Of a stretch of DNA of 64,000 bases, positions 54,207 to 62,846 are shown in pieces (the first letter of the stretch is position 1; every line of letters begins with the position of its first letter). A program made the position numbers and the translations under genes. The notes below the pieces were generated by a model, which was not told where the DNA came from, ran no database searches, and saw nothing but the letters and a program-made list of their open reading frames with translations. The stretch covers positions 1 to 64,000 of the forward strand of contig CANFSP010000001.1 in assembly GCA_947449765.1 (NCBI GenBank), read 5' to 3'. The stretch is from Actinomycetota bacterium. Lineage in GTDB: Bacteria; Actinomycetota; Actinomycetes; Actinomycetales; Microbacteriaceae.

Positions 54207-54243
54207 GATGTGCCGATCGTCCCTGTCAGGCGATCGGCACATC
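54207..54243. terminator. Bidirectional terminator between murB and the monooxygenase gene
   Basis: A perfect 13-bp stem (GATGTGCCGATCG / CGATCGGCACATC) with an 11-base loop lies between two convergent genes. AAAAA on the left and TTTC on the right fit use in both directions. Confidence 0.88.
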
Positions 54244-54286
54244 TGGTTTCTCCCCGCCCGCGCTGTAAAAGGCGAGGAAGCTGTGA

Positions 54287-55888
54287 CTACTTGACGAGTG
54301 CTTCCGTCACGCGGTCAAACATGGAGCGCAGGCCACTCTCGTCCTGCGCGGTACCCGCAATGTAGTAGTCGGGGCGCACGAGCATGTGCGAGACCTTGTG
54401 CTGGGACATCCACTCGCTGTAAGTGTTCTCGAGGTCGAGCACATCAGCGCCAGACTTGCGCGCACCAATGGTCACTACCCGACCACCTGCTGTGGCGAAG
54501 TTGGCCTGTTGATCGTTCGAAAGCTTCTGCGTTGCGGCATCGATGTGAGTGATGAGCATCCATCCTCGACCGACCGTGTCGTCGAACAGACCGGTGCGTC
54601 CGGCGTGGGCGACGAGACCTTGGATGCTCGGCTTGCCGGCAAGCGGATCTGAACCGTCCCACGTTCCCGCGCCGAGCACCGCGTCGTGCGGGTCAACCGG
54701 GTGCGGATTAGCTTTGTACTCGGCGATCATGGCTGCGTCGCGCTCGGCCGCCTCTTTCTCGTCTGTGATGCAGATCACTCGACCAAGACCCACCGAGAAT
54801 TCGATGTACCACTTGGCGCCCTCGCGACGCTCGTCCGACCACTGGTCGATGAGCTTGTAGTCGCCGATGCCCTTGAGGAGCAGGTCCAGTCGCCACATGA
54901 GGTTGAACACGTCACGGAAAGCGGCGCACATGCCCTCGCCCGCGAATGGTGGCATCAGGTGCGCCGCGTCGCCGACCATGAACGCGCGTCCCGCATTCCA
55001 CTTCTCGAGGTACTTGCCCTGGAATCGCCACGCTACGGCGCGATCGAGTTTGTCCTTCTTCGGATCCATGCCGAATGGGGCCATGAGACGCCAGACGTTT
55101 TCCGTCTTGGCGATTTCCTGGGGGTCTTCTCCGGGGAGAACCATGAACTCCCAGCGACGATGCCCCGGTCCTCCGGGAACGACAGTCGTGGGTCGCGCAG
55201 GGTCACAGATTTGGAAGTGCTTCGTGAGGTAGGCGGGATTTTCCCCGGGCACCGGCATCACGGCTGGAGTCGTGTCGACGACAATCCAGTCGTAGTAGAA
55301 ATCGAGGTCGACGAGCTCGTAACCGACCGCGCGACGCACGAAACTATTGGCGCCGTCAGCCCCGATGGCATATTTGGCCTTCACCGTCCCGGTCTTACCT
55401 CCAGGCTTGGGGGTGGCAATGACGCCATCGACCTGAACCTCGTGGTAGTCCACGGTCACACCGTTCTCGTCCTGGGCAAAGCTGTTGATTTCGAAGCCCT
55501 GCCACATCTGAACGTTGGGCAGCGAGTCCACAATGCCACGCAGGCGCTCTTCGAGGTCGGGTTGATCAAACCAGTAGCGGTTGCGCCAACCATCGTTGGC
55601 GGTGGACTCCCAGTCGACCTCAAGCAAGATTTCGCGGTCCTTGTTGATCCACAGATAGCGGTCATCGTGGTAGTCGATTGCCGGGTCGTTGTTGGAGTTG
55701 ATTCCCAGAGACGCGAGGATGCGCGCAATCTCGTGGTCAAAGGTAACGGCGCGCGGAAGCGGGTAGGGAGTGGGCCAGCGGTCAATTCCAATAACGTTGT
55801 AGCCCTTTTGCCCGAGAAGCAAGCAGGCAAGTAAACCCGCCGGGCCAAGACCGACAACCAGGACGTCGGTTTCTGAGGTGTTCGACAT
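54287..55888 (-). CDS. FAD-dependent aromatic monooxygenase (MhpA/PheA type)
   Basis: The 533-residue flavoprotein has 'VVGLGPAGLLACLLLGQKGYNVIGID' (GxGxxG), 'RYWFDQPDLEERLRG' and 'FMVGDAAHLMPPFAGEGMCAAFRDV' (GD motif). This is the pattern of 3-(3-hydroxyphenyl)propionate hydroxylase and phenol hydroxylase relatives, which hydroxylate aromatic rings with NAD(P)H. TTGGAG lies five bases before the ATG. It is divergent from a TetR gene and has the operator module at 55903-55962. No ring-cleavage dioxygenase is in the window. Confidence 0.9.
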   Translation of the reverse strand: MSNTSETDVLVVGLGPAGLLACLLLGQKGYNVIGIDRWPTPYPLPRAVTFDHEIARILASLGINSNNDPAIDYHDDRYLWINKDREILLEVDWESTANDGWRNRYWFDQPDLEERLRGIVDSLPNVQMWQGFEINSFAQDENGVTVDYHEVQVDGVIATPKPGGKTGTVKAKYAIGADGANSFVRRAVGYELVDLDFYYDWIVVDTTPAVMPVPGENPAYLTKHFQICDPARPTTVVPGGPGHRRWEFMVLPGEDPQEIAKTENVWRLMAPFGMDPKKDKLDRAVAWRFQGKYLEKWNAGRAFMVGDAAHLMPPFAGEGMCAAFRDVFNLMWRLDLLLKGIGDYKLIDQWSDERREGAKWYIEFSVGLGRVICITDEKEAAERDAAMIAEYKANPHPVDPHDAVLGAGTWDGSDPLAGKPSIQGLVAHAGRTGLFDDTVGRGWMLITHIDAATQKLSNDQQANFATAGGRVVTIGARKSGADVLDLENTYSEWMSQHKVSHMLVRPDYYIAGTAQDESGLRSMFDRVTEALVK

Positions 55889-55902
55889 TGAAACTCCAAA
55901 AG

Positions 55903-55962
55903 TGAATGCGCGTTCATTTTTGAACGTGATTACACTTTAGGGAATAATAACTATTTGTCAAC
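55903..55962 (-). promoter_or_regulatory. Monooxygenase promoter with TetR-type operator
   Basis: On the minus strand TTGACA (55957-55962) and TAAAGT (55935-55940) are 16 bases apart. Seven bases after the -10 box lies CGTTCA-AAAA-TGAACG (55912-55927), extended by a TTCA half-site. This 25-bp operator matches 23 of 25 bases of the one at 56775-56799 and has the same orientation relative to its gene. Confidence 0.75.
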
Positions 55963-55996
55963 TCGCTGGCGAGCCGAATTGTGAAAAGAGCCCACC

Positions 55997-56656
55997 ATGG
56001 TTATGCCTCCCTCCTCGGGTTCGCAAGGTCCCGGTCGTCGCGAGCGAAAGGCCGAAGAAACGAGGCGGCGTTTGCTCGAAGCCACTCGTGAGCAAATGGC
56101 AGAGGGCGGGCCGGAGTCCATCACGATTCAGTCGATCACGGCAAAAGCCGACATTGGCCAGGGAACGTTTTACAACTATTTCGATTCACGGGATGCCGTC
56201 ATTGATGCCGTGATCTTTGAGGTGGTGGAGTCCCTGGGTCAGCGGCTTGATGCGTTGACCGCGAACATGAGCGACGCGGCAGAGATTTATAGCTACTCAA
56301 CCCGACACCTGATGCACACCGCGGTATCCGACCCCGTCTGGGGATGGCTCGTGGTTCGACTCGGCATTGCTCAGCAGGGCCTTCTCGGGGTCCTTGGTCC
56401 ACGAGCATCCCGCGACATTCAAATCGGCGTGGACAGCGGTCGGTTTACCATCGACAGCGTGACCTTCGCATCGGCCATGACGTTCGGCTCGCTGCTCACC
56501 GTGATGCAGGAGTACCTCCAAGGGCACCTCACGGAAGATCCGAGTGAACTCTACGCCGAGACACTCTTGCGAATGGTCGGCATCAGCCCATCGGAAGCTT
56601 ACGAAATAGCGCATCGGCCTCTGCCGTCGCTTCCGGAGACACCCACCAGCGACTAA
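55997..56656 (+). CDS. TetR family transcriptional regulator
   Basis: The 219-residue product has a TetR helix-turn-helix: 'RRRLLEATREQMAEGGPESITIQSITAKADIGQGTFYNYF' region at about residues 22-65. The C-terminal helical domain would bind a ligand, perhaps an aromatic acid or CoA ester. It sits between two copies of the same operator module and is the natural regulator of both. ATG 56003 is an alternative start. An 18-bp palindrome follows the gene. Confidence 0.9.
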   Translation: MVMPPSSGSQGPGRRERKAEETRRRLLEATREQMAEGGPESITIQSITAKADIGQGTFYNYFDSRDAVIDAVIFEVVESLGQRLDALTANMSDAAEIYSYSTRHLMHTAVSDPVWGWLVVRLGIAQQGLLGVLGPRASRDIQIGVDSGRFTIDSVTFASAMTFGSLLTVMQEYLQGHLTEDPSELYAETLLRMVGISPSEAYEIAHRPLPSLPETPTSD

Positions 56657-56674
56657 ACAAATTTCGAGGAATGG

Positions 56675-56692
56675 CAAAATTTCGAAATTTTG
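56675..56692. other. 18-bp perfect palindrome after tetR
   Basis: CAAAATTTCGAAATTTTG is a perfect inverted repeat without a loop. Related AAATTTCG and CGAAATTT stretches flank it (about 56660 and 56702). It may be another operator or a weak terminator of the regulator gene. Confidence 0.45.
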
Positions 56693-56739
56693 TTGACTTA
56701 CCGAAATTTATTCGTCAGGATGGGAGCCGAGGGACCGTC

Positions 56740-56799
56740 TTGACAAATTCAATTAGTTCCGTAAAGTGGATGTACGTTCAAAAATGAACGAACATTCAC
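56740..56799 (+). promoter_or_regulatory. Transporter operon promoter with TetR-type operator
   Basis: TTGACA (56740-56745) and TAAAGT (56762-56767) are 16 bases apart. Seven bases later comes CGTTCA-AAAA-TGAACG (56775-56790) followed by CATTCAC. The module copies that at 55903-55962. About 150 bases of leader follow to the ATG at 56949, with a CTGAG/CTCAG pair at about 56826-56861 and no other gene. Confidence 0.8.
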
Positions 56800-56948
56800 T
56801 TATTTGGAAAGTGACCGCTTGCACTGAGCGTTCACATCGCCAAGCTCCCAAGCGTCTCAGATACCGGAACGCTTACTGGACTCGGGTGGTGGGACCGCGA
56901 AAGTATGACGGCACAGATGACAACCGTTCAGCGTCGAAAGGGTGATTC

Positions 56949-58430
56949 ATGAGTCAGCCCAGTGAGCCCATCCTGGTAGCCGAGGGCGTCACCCGAACCT
57001 TTGGCGGCGTGACGGCTGTCAACAACGTGGATTTAATCGTCAACCCCGGCGAACTCGTCGGCATCATGGGACCGAACGGCGCTGGCAAGAGCACCTTCTT
57101 TTCACTCGTGGCTGGCGCACGTAAGCCCAGCGCGGGAAAGCTCCGCGTCTGCGGCAAGGACTTCACGAAAATCGGACTCGGCGACGCAGCCCGCTTCGGC
57201 GTTGGCCTCGCTCACCAGATTCCCAAGCCATTTAAGAAGCTGACCGTTCGCCAGAATGTGGATATCGCTTCATACGTTCTCCCGCGATCGCAGCGTAAGG
57301 CGGCGGTGGACTACGCGCTTGAGGTGAGCGGTCTGACCGGGCGCCAGAGCAAAATGGCTGGCGATCTCGGTCTTCTCGAGCTCAAGAGACTTGAAATTGC
57401 TCGCGTGCTCGCGCTGGATCCCAAGCTCGTTCTCCTCGATGAGGTTGCCGCCGGACTTAGCGGTTCTGACCTCGATGAACTTATCGAGCTCGTCCGTACC
57501 GTGCACGCGTCGGGTAAGACCGTCATCCTCGTCGAGCACGTTCAAGAGGTCATTCACAAGCTGGCTGAACGAGTCGTTGTTCTCGAGTGGGGCACCAAAC
57601 TCATGGAGGGCACTCCTGCCCAAGTATCGAACGACCCACGGGTCGTGGAGATTTATCTTGGCAGCGCCCAGAACGAATCTGCCCTCAAGCGCGACGTGCA
57701 CCCGGGTGGTGAAACGCGACTCAAGGTCGAGGGTCTGAGCGCTGGCTATGGCCCGGTGAAGGTTCTCGACAATGTTTCTCTCGAGGTCAAGAAGGGTGAG
57801 ATTCTCACCGTCCTAGGTGCGAACGGTGCCGGAAAGACGACCTTGGCCAAGGCCCTCGAAGGCATGGTAAAAACGCGTACCGGTTCCGTCTGGTTCAACG
57901 GTGAGGACATCACGGACGTAGCCACTTTTGCTCGTCAGCGTCGCGGGCTCGCTCTCGTGCCGGAGGGTCGTCGCCTGTTTGGCGAACTCACCGTGCGGGA
58001 AAACCTGCGACTCGGACTCAAGTCGGAGCGCGGATTCAAAGCAACTCACAAGGACCAGAGCCCGCTGGACAAGGTCTACAGCCTGTTTCCCAAGCTGGTC
58101 GAACTCAATGATCGCCAGGCTGGGCAACTTTCCGGTGGAGAGCAGCAAATGGTGGCCGTCGGTCGAGCGCTGGCTGGAGAGCCCGACGTCATCATTTTTG
58201 ACGAGCTCTCGCTCGGGCTCGCCCCTATCGTGGTGGACCGACTCCTCGAAGCCGTTGTTCAGATCGCGAACTGGGGCACCTCGGTCGTGCTCATCGAGCA
58301 GAACATTCACAAGGCGATGGCCGTCGCCGACAAGATTCTCGTCCTCAAACGAGGCGAGGTTGTGTTTTCGGGAAAGCCAACCGACTTTTCCGAAGAAGAG
58401 CTTCAGCGTGCGTACCTCGGTGCGAGTTGA
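56949..58430 (+). CDS. Fused branched-chain-amino-acid-type ABC ATPases (LivG-LivF)
   Basis: The 493-residue product joins two ATPases that are normally separate. Residues about 7-240 are LivG-like with Walker A 'GPNGAGKST' and Walker B 'LVLLDEVAAGL', but an atypical signature 'DLGLLELKRLEIARVLA'. Residues about 258-493 are LivF-like with Walker A 'GANGAGKTT', signature 'LSGGEQQMVAVGRALA' and 'IIFDELSLGLAP'. It energises the LivH/LivM permeases encoded downstream. The first gene of the operator-controlled operon, it probably serves import of an aromatic or other carboxylate rather than amino acids (inference from regulation with the monooxygenase). Confidence 0.92.
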   Translation: MSQPSEPILVAEGVTRTFGGVTAVNNVDLIVNPGELVGIMGPNGAGKSTFFSLVAGARKPSAGKLRVCGKDFTKIGLGDAARFGVGLAHQIPKPFKKLTVRQNVDIASYVLPRSQRKAAVDYALEVSGLTGRQSKMAGDLGLLELKRLEIARVLALDPKLVLLDEVAAGLSGSDLDELIELVRTVHASGKTVILVEHVQEVIHKLAERVVVLEWGTKLMEGTPAQVSNDPRVVEIYLGSAQNESALKRDVHPGGETRLKVEGLSAGYGPVKVLDNVSLEVKKGEILTVLGANGAGKTTLAKALEGMVKTRTGSVWFNGEDITDVATFARQRRGLALVPEGRRLFGELTVRENLRLGLKSERGFKATHKDQSPLDKVYSLFPKLVELNDRQAGQLSGGEQQMVAVGRALAGEPDVIIFDELSLGLAPIVVDRLLEAVVQIANWGTSVVLIEQNIHKAMAVADKILVLKRGEVVFSGKPTDFSEEELQRAYLGAS

Positions 58431-58471
58431 AGAAATTAACACCAAGAGAAAAAAACAAAGGAGTATTTCTC

Positions 58472-59686
58472 GTGAAAAAGCAAATGCTTGCCGTTGCTGC
58501 GGTTGTCGCAGTTTCGGGTCTGGCCCTGTCGGGTTGTTCCGGCAGTGGCGCAGCAGGCGATGAGATTGTTATTGGAACCTCGGTTCCGCTAACGGGTCCG
58601 CTCGGCACCATGGGAACCCCTGTTTCCCAGGGCTACCAGGCTGCCGTTGACGAAATCAACGCCGCTGGTGGAGTTGAGTTTGGTGGTGCGAAGCACAAGA
58701 TCAAGCTCGTTATCCAGGACAACGCCTCAGACCCCGCAAAGGCTGCCGCTCAGGCCAAGGACCTCGTCCTCACCTCGAAGGCTGTCGCACTGCTCGGTCC
58801 GGTCACCCCGCCGCTCAGCATCCCTGAGGCCGTGGTTGCCGACCAGCTCAAGGTTCCGTTCCTCACCAGCATCACGCCTATCCGTGCATTCGGTGGCGCT
58901 GCGCCTGAGGGTTGGAACTACGCATGGGACGTCTTCTTCGACGAGCTCCAGATGACCCAAACCCAGTTCCAGGCATCTGACCTCATCGAGACCAACAAGA
59001 AGGTCGTTCTCTTCACCGACACCGAAGAAGACGGTGTTGTGATGGGCAAGCTGTGGGAAGAAAACGCACCGAAGTTCGGTTACGAGATTGTCGCCCGCGA
59101 GACCTTCGCCGTTGACAACGCTAACTTCTCGAGCCAGGTTGCTGACGCCAAGGCTAAGGGCGCTGACATCGTCATCGCGCAGGTAATTCCGCCGGAGGCT
59201 ATCGGTATCCTCAAGGAAATGAAGGCTCAGGGTTACGACCCCAAGGCAATCTTCATGGAAAAGGGTGGAAACACCGGTAACTTCGTGAACATCACCGGTG
59301 GTCTCGGCCTCGGTGTGATGGCTGCGAACTGGTTCGCCGAAGGTATGGGTCTGGCCGATGAGAAGAAGTTCATCGACGCCTACGCCAAGACTATTGGTGG
59401 AATCAACTCTGACTTGGGAATCCTCGTCTGCGGTTACTCGATTACCTATGTTCTCGCCGATGCCATCAAGGCTGCTGGTGGAACAGATGCTGCCAAGCTC
59501 AGCGAGGCAATTGGTAAGACCAACGGCGACTATGCAATTGGTCACATCCAGTTCACCGAGGGACACTCGGCTCCGCTCAAGGTCATCCAGACCCAGTGGG
59601 ACTCGAACAACAACCAGGTGATGGTTCTCGACCTTCAGGGCAAGGCCGCAACGCCAATCGTTACCCCTGAGGCCGGACTCAAGTAG
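58472..59686 (+). CDS. Branched-chain-amino-acid-type ABC transporter binding lipoprotein
   Basis: The 404-residue product has a lipoprotein signal with lipobox 'LSGC' (Cys22) and a periplasmic-binding fold of the LivK type: 'IVIGTSVPLTGPLGTMGTPVSQGYQAAVDEINAAGG' region, then 'KLVIQDNASDPAKAAAQAKDL'. GTG 58472 was chosen because AAAGGAG lies eight bases upstream and the signal peptide starts there. The ligand is unknown; this family includes aromatic-acid binders as well as Leu/Ile/Val binders. Confidence 0.92.
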   Translation: MKKQMLAVAAVVAVSGLALSGCSGSGAAGDEIVIGTSVPLTGPLGTMGTPVSQGYQAAVDEINAAGGVEFGGAKHKIKLVIQDNASDPAKAAAQAKDLVLTSKAVALLGPVTPPLSIPEAVVADQLKVPFLTSITPIRAFGGAAPEGWNYAWDVFFDELQMTQTQFQASDLIETNKKVVLFTDTEEDGVVMGKLWEENAPKFGYEIVARETFAVDNANFSSQVADAKAKGADIVIAQVIPPEAIGILKEMKAQGYDPKAIFMEKGGNTGNFVNITGGLGLGVMAANWFAEGMGLADEKKFIDAYAKTIGGINSDLGILVCGYSITYVLADAIKAAGGTDAAKLSEAIGKTNGDYAIGHIQFTEGHSAPLKVIQTQWDSNNNQVMVLDLQGKAATPIVTPEAGLK

Positions 59687-59720
59687 TCCGTAACCAGTAA
59701 TCGACAATGAGGTACGTGTC

Positions 59721-60593
59721 ATGGATTTTGTAAACAATCTCGTCTCGGGTTTGTTGCTCGGTGGTCTGTACGCCGTAGCAGCACTTGGGCTCTCCATCGT
59801 GTTCGGCACGATGAAGCTCGTAAACCTGATGCATGGTCAGTTGCTCATCCTTGGCGCGTACCTCACGTCGATGCTCATCGCGGTGATTGGTGGTGGCGAC
59901 CCACTCTTGGTCGGCATCGCCGCCGCCGCCATCCTGGCTGTACTGATTTACCCCGTGCAGCGCTACATCATTACCCCCGTCATGGCTCAGGGTGAAGAGC
60001 CACCCATGACCGTTACTTTTGGTATCAGCGTCGTGATCACCACCCTGCTCATCATCATTTTCAAGTCGAGCCCTCTCCCGACATGGACGGTTGACTACGC
60101 CACAACGCAGTGGGAGATATTTGGAGTCCGGATCCGCGAGATTTATGTCATCGCAACCGGGATTGCGCTCCTCTTTGTGCTTGCCCTGATGTGGATTCTC
60201 AAGCGCACCGCTTTTGGGCGCCAGGTCCGCGCTGCATCCATCGACGCCGAAGCAGCTGGTCTCGTCGGTATCGACGTCAAGAAGACCTACGCTCGCGTCA
60301 TGTCGCTGTCCTCGTTCGTGGCAGCAATTGCCGGTGTGCTCATCGCTCTCTCATTCTCGGTTGCTCCCACTACGGGAACCGGCTGGTTGCTTCGCGCTTT
60401 CACCGTGGTGGTCATCGGCGGCCTCGGATCGTTACCGGGAACCCTGATTGGTGGCTTCATTGTCGGACTGGTCGAAACGGCTGGAGCCGTTTGGATTGGG
60501 CCACAGTACCGTGACGTCATTGTCTTTGGTGTCTTGGTTGTCATCCTCCTCGTGCGTCCGAATGGACTCTTTGCAAAGGTGGCGAAAGCGTAA
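59721..60593 (+). CDS. Branched-chain-amino-acid-type ABC permease (LivH-like)
   Basis: The 290-residue membrane protein has the LivH pattern: 'GLLLGGLYAVAALGLSIVFGTMKLVNLMHGQLLILGAY' region at the N-terminus and 'FTVVVIGGLGSLPGTLIGGFIVGLVE' later. About eight helices. Its stop overlaps the LivM ATG by one base (TAATG). Confidence 0.94.
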   Translation: MDFVNNLVSGLLLGGLYAVAALGLSIVFGTMKLVNLMHGQLLILGAYLTSMLIAVIGGGDPLLVGIAAAAILAVLIYPVQRYIITPVMAQGEEPPMTVTFGISVVITTLLIIIFKSSPLPTWTVDYATTQWEIFGVRIREIYVIATGIALLFVLALMWILKRTAFGRQVRAASIDAEAAGLVGIDVKKTYARVMSLSSFVAAIAGVLIALSFSVAPTTGTGWLLRAFTVVVIGGLGSLPGTLIGGFIVGLVETAGAVWIGPQYRDVIVFGVLVVILLVRPNGLFAKVAKA

Positions 60594-61567
60594 TGATTAG
60601 GCAGATCTTCGGGTTCATCGCCAAATTCCGCGACCCATTCACCTACGGCACCGCTGTTGTTGTTGCCGCGGTGCTGTACCTCACGGCTAGCTCGCTCGAT
60701 CGTGGTCAGCAAAATGATTTGACGTCGCTCTTTCTGCTCATGACTCTCGCTCTGGCCTGGAACCTCGTGGGTGGGTACGGCGGCCAATTCTCGCTTGGTC
60801 ACTCCATCTTTGTCGGAGTGGGTAGCTACGCCACGGCCGTGATCTTGACTTTGCTCGGATGGCCACTCATTCCGACCATGATTATCGCTGCAGTCATGTC
60901 TGCGCTCATCGGTCTGTTGCTGGCGTATCCGCTGCTTCGCCTCCGTGGCCCCTACCTCGCGGTGGGAAGCCTTGGTATGGCGGTAGCCGCCTACGGTTGG
61001 ATGATCAACTGGGACTTCACCAAAGCTTCGCAGGCGTACGCCATGCCCAAAGAAGCTCAGGTGGATTTCGCCACCATGTATCAGTTCGCGACGGTTCTTT
61101 TGCTCATCGCGATTGTTTCCATCGTTGCTCTGGTTCGTTCGCCACTGGGTCTGCGCTTGGTGGCCCTGCGCGACAATGAACTCGGAGCAGCCAGCATCGG
61201 CGTTAAGCGGGTGCGAACCCTGCTCCCCGTCTGGGCACTGAGCGGTCTGCTCACTGGCGCCATGGGAGCGGTGTACGCGGTTCAGCAAGGAACCCTCACC
61301 GTCGACGGCACCTTCAACATTCAGTTCAGCCTGGATGCGGCAATCATCTGTGTGATTGGTGGACTCGGTACCCTGTCAGGTCCGTTTATCGGAGCCATCA
61401 TCATTTACTTTCTTCGCAAGTACTCGGCTGAGTACCAGAACTATGCCCTTCTTATTGAAGCCGTCGTTCTGGTCATCGTCGTGCGTTTCTTCCCGGCAGG
61501 AATCGTTGGACTCATTTCCAAAGGATTCCGGGCCATTGTTCATCGTCGCGCTGCTGCACAGAAATAA
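60593..61567 (+). CDS. Branched-chain-amino-acid-type ABC permease (LivM-like)
   Basis: The 324-residue membrane protein has the LivM pattern: 'LALAWNLVGGYGGQFSLGHSIFVGVGSYATAV' region, 'RLRGPYLAVGSLGMAVA' and 'CVIGGLGTLSGPFIGAIII'. It pairs with LivH as the second permease half. Translation is coupled to the preceding gene by a one-base overlap. Confidence 0.94.
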   Translation: MIRQIFGFIAKFRDPFTYGTAVVVAAVLYLTASSLDRGQQNDLTSLFLLMTLALAWNLVGGYGGQFSLGHSIFVGVGSYATAVILTLLGWPLIPTMIIAAVMSALIGLLLAYPLLRLRGPYLAVGSLGMAVAAYGWMINWDFTKASQAYAMPKEAQVDFATMYQFATVLLLIAIVSIVALVRSPLGLRLVALRDNELGAASIGVKRVRTLLPVWALSGLLTGAMGAVYAVQQGTLTVDGTFNIQFSLDAAIICVIGGLGTLSGPFIGAIIIYFLRKYSAEYQNYALLIEAVVLVIVVRFFPAGIVGLISKGFRAIVHRRAAAQK

Positions 61568-61579
61568 GAGGTCACCCGC

Positions 61580-62263
61580 GTGAGCGCCATTGACGAACAC
61601 GGAATAAGTACTGTCACCATTTCGGGCCCAGAGGGGAATCTGCTCAACCCCGAGGTCATGTCTGCGGTCGACGCAGATCTTCGAGCCGCCGATGCAAATC
61701 CTGATGTTAAGGCAATTATCATCACGGGCGCGGGCGACACTTTTTGTGGCGGGCTGGATTTGGCAGGCATCCGTGCCGGTGGCGACCCCCTGGAATACGC
61801 GGCTTCGCTAGCCACCCTCCTCAAGGTTTTTCCGAAACTGACTAAACCGATTGCTGCCGTGGTAAACGGGGACGCGGTTGCCTCAGGCAGTTCAATCGCG
61901 GCCGCGTGCGACTATGCGGTCATTGCTGATCACGCACTCATCGGGAGCTATGAGGTCGCCGTCGGTGTGTGGCCGATGGTTGCGCAGGTCCCCTTGATTC
62001 ACCGGATTGGTACCAAGCGCGCGATGGAAAACATCGGTAGTGGCAACCCGTTTACGGCACAACGCGCCTTCGAGGTCGGCTTGGTCAACGTCGTAACCAC
62101 GACAGCCGGGCTGATGGATGCGGCTCGCGCGTGGCTGACCGAAGCTATCCGCGGCGGTGCGGCAAACGCCGGGCGCGTCTCGTTCTACGAACTTGCCGAG
62201 CTTGGCTACGACGAGGCGCTCGACGCCGCTCTTGAAAAATTCGCTGCACAGTTCCGAAAGTAA
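61580..62263 (+). CDS. Enoyl-CoA hydratase/isomerase family protein
   Basis: The 227-residue product has a crotonase fold: 'GAGDTFCGGLDLAGIRAGGD' with the first oxyanion-hole segment and 'VNGDAVASGSSIAAACDYAV' with the second. It is shorter than typical members (about 260) and the usual catalytic glutamates are not clear. It may therefore be an isomerase, thioesterase-like or hydrolase member rather than a true hydratase. It starts with GTG 12 bases after LivM and is part of the operator-controlled transcript. Confidence 0.8.
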   Translation: MSAIDEHGISTVTISGPEGNLLNPEVMSAVDADLRAADANPDVKAIIITGAGDTFCGGLDLAGIRAGGDPLEYAASLATLLKVFPKLTKPIAAVVNGDAVASGSSIAAACDYAVIADHALIGSYEVAVGVWPMVAQVPLIHRIGTKRAMENIGSGNPFTAQRAFEVGLVNVVTTTAGLMDAARAWLTEAIRGGAANAGRVSFYELAELGYDEALDAALEKFAAQFRK

Positions 62264-62267
62264 GGTC

Positions 62268-62846
62268 ATGGCACTCATTCGTCTTGTTGAGATTGACGAG
62301 CTGACTGGAATTCCCCGCGAGGTTGCGGAGTCCGGTCTTGCTCAGTACGGCACACTGCTGAATACCTGGAAAGCAATCATGAATAAGCCGGATATGTTCG
62401 CGGCTTACTTACCGTTTTTGCGTCAGGTCGCCGGTCCCGGTGCGCTCGATCAGAAAATCAAAGACACCTCGGCTCTGCTCGTGGGGTATCTCAACAACGA
62501 TCGCTACACGGTTAGCCATCGGGCTACGTCTGCTGGCAAAAACGGCGTCAGTGCCGATGAGATGCGGGCTGCCGTGGGTAGCGAATGGGACGGCTTTGAC
62601 GAACGGATGCGCGCGGCGCTCATGTTTACACGTGAACTGACCCTCAATCCCCCGACGGTCTCTTACGAGGCACTTCCGCAAGCGGTCAGTGCTGAAACCC
62701 TCACGGCTGTCACACAGCATTTCAGCGACCCTGAACTTCTCGAGCTCGCGATGTCCGTGTCGATGTGGAACGCTCTTGCGCGATTCCACCGCGTTATGGG
62801 CTTTGAACTCGACATGCCTGAAGCCCCAGAAGGAGTAAATCCATAA
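62268..62846 (+). CDS. Carboxymuconolactone decarboxylase-like protein without cysteines
   Basis: The 192-residue all-helical product resembles the CMD/AhpD family: 'WKAIMNKPDMFAAYLPFLRQVAG', 'YTVSHRATSAGKNGVSADE' and 'AALMFTRELTLNPPTVS'. AhpD-type members have a CxxC pair before the histidine; here the whole protein contains no cysteine, so peroxidase-type chemistry is excluded. A decarboxylase- or isomerase-like role is possible. ATG 62268 has AAGG just upstream; the more upstream open frame overlaps the preceding gene. Its stop overlaps the next ATG by one base. Confidence 0.78.
   Translation: MALIRLVEIDELTGIPREVAESGLAQYGTLLNTWKAIMNKPDMFAAYLPFLRQVAGPGALDQKIKDTSALLVGYLNNDRYTVSHRATSAGKNGVSADEMRAAVGSEWDGFDERMRAALMFTRELTLNPPTVSYEALPQAVSAETLTAVTQHFSDPELLELAMSVSMWNALARFHRVMGFELDMPEAPEGVNP

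Noticed and set aside
54686-55834. 382-codon open frame on the plus strand
   Set aside because: Antisense shadow of the FAD monooxygenase, which carries the GxGxxG and GDAAH motifs on the minus strand.
58727-59809. 360-codon open frame on the minus strand
   Set aside because: Antisense of the LivK-like binding protein gene; no motif or ribosome site.
60287-61288. 333-codon open frame on the minus strand
   Set aside because: Antisense of LivH/LivM; the glutamine/arginine/histidine-rich translation is typical of antisense to membrane protein genes.
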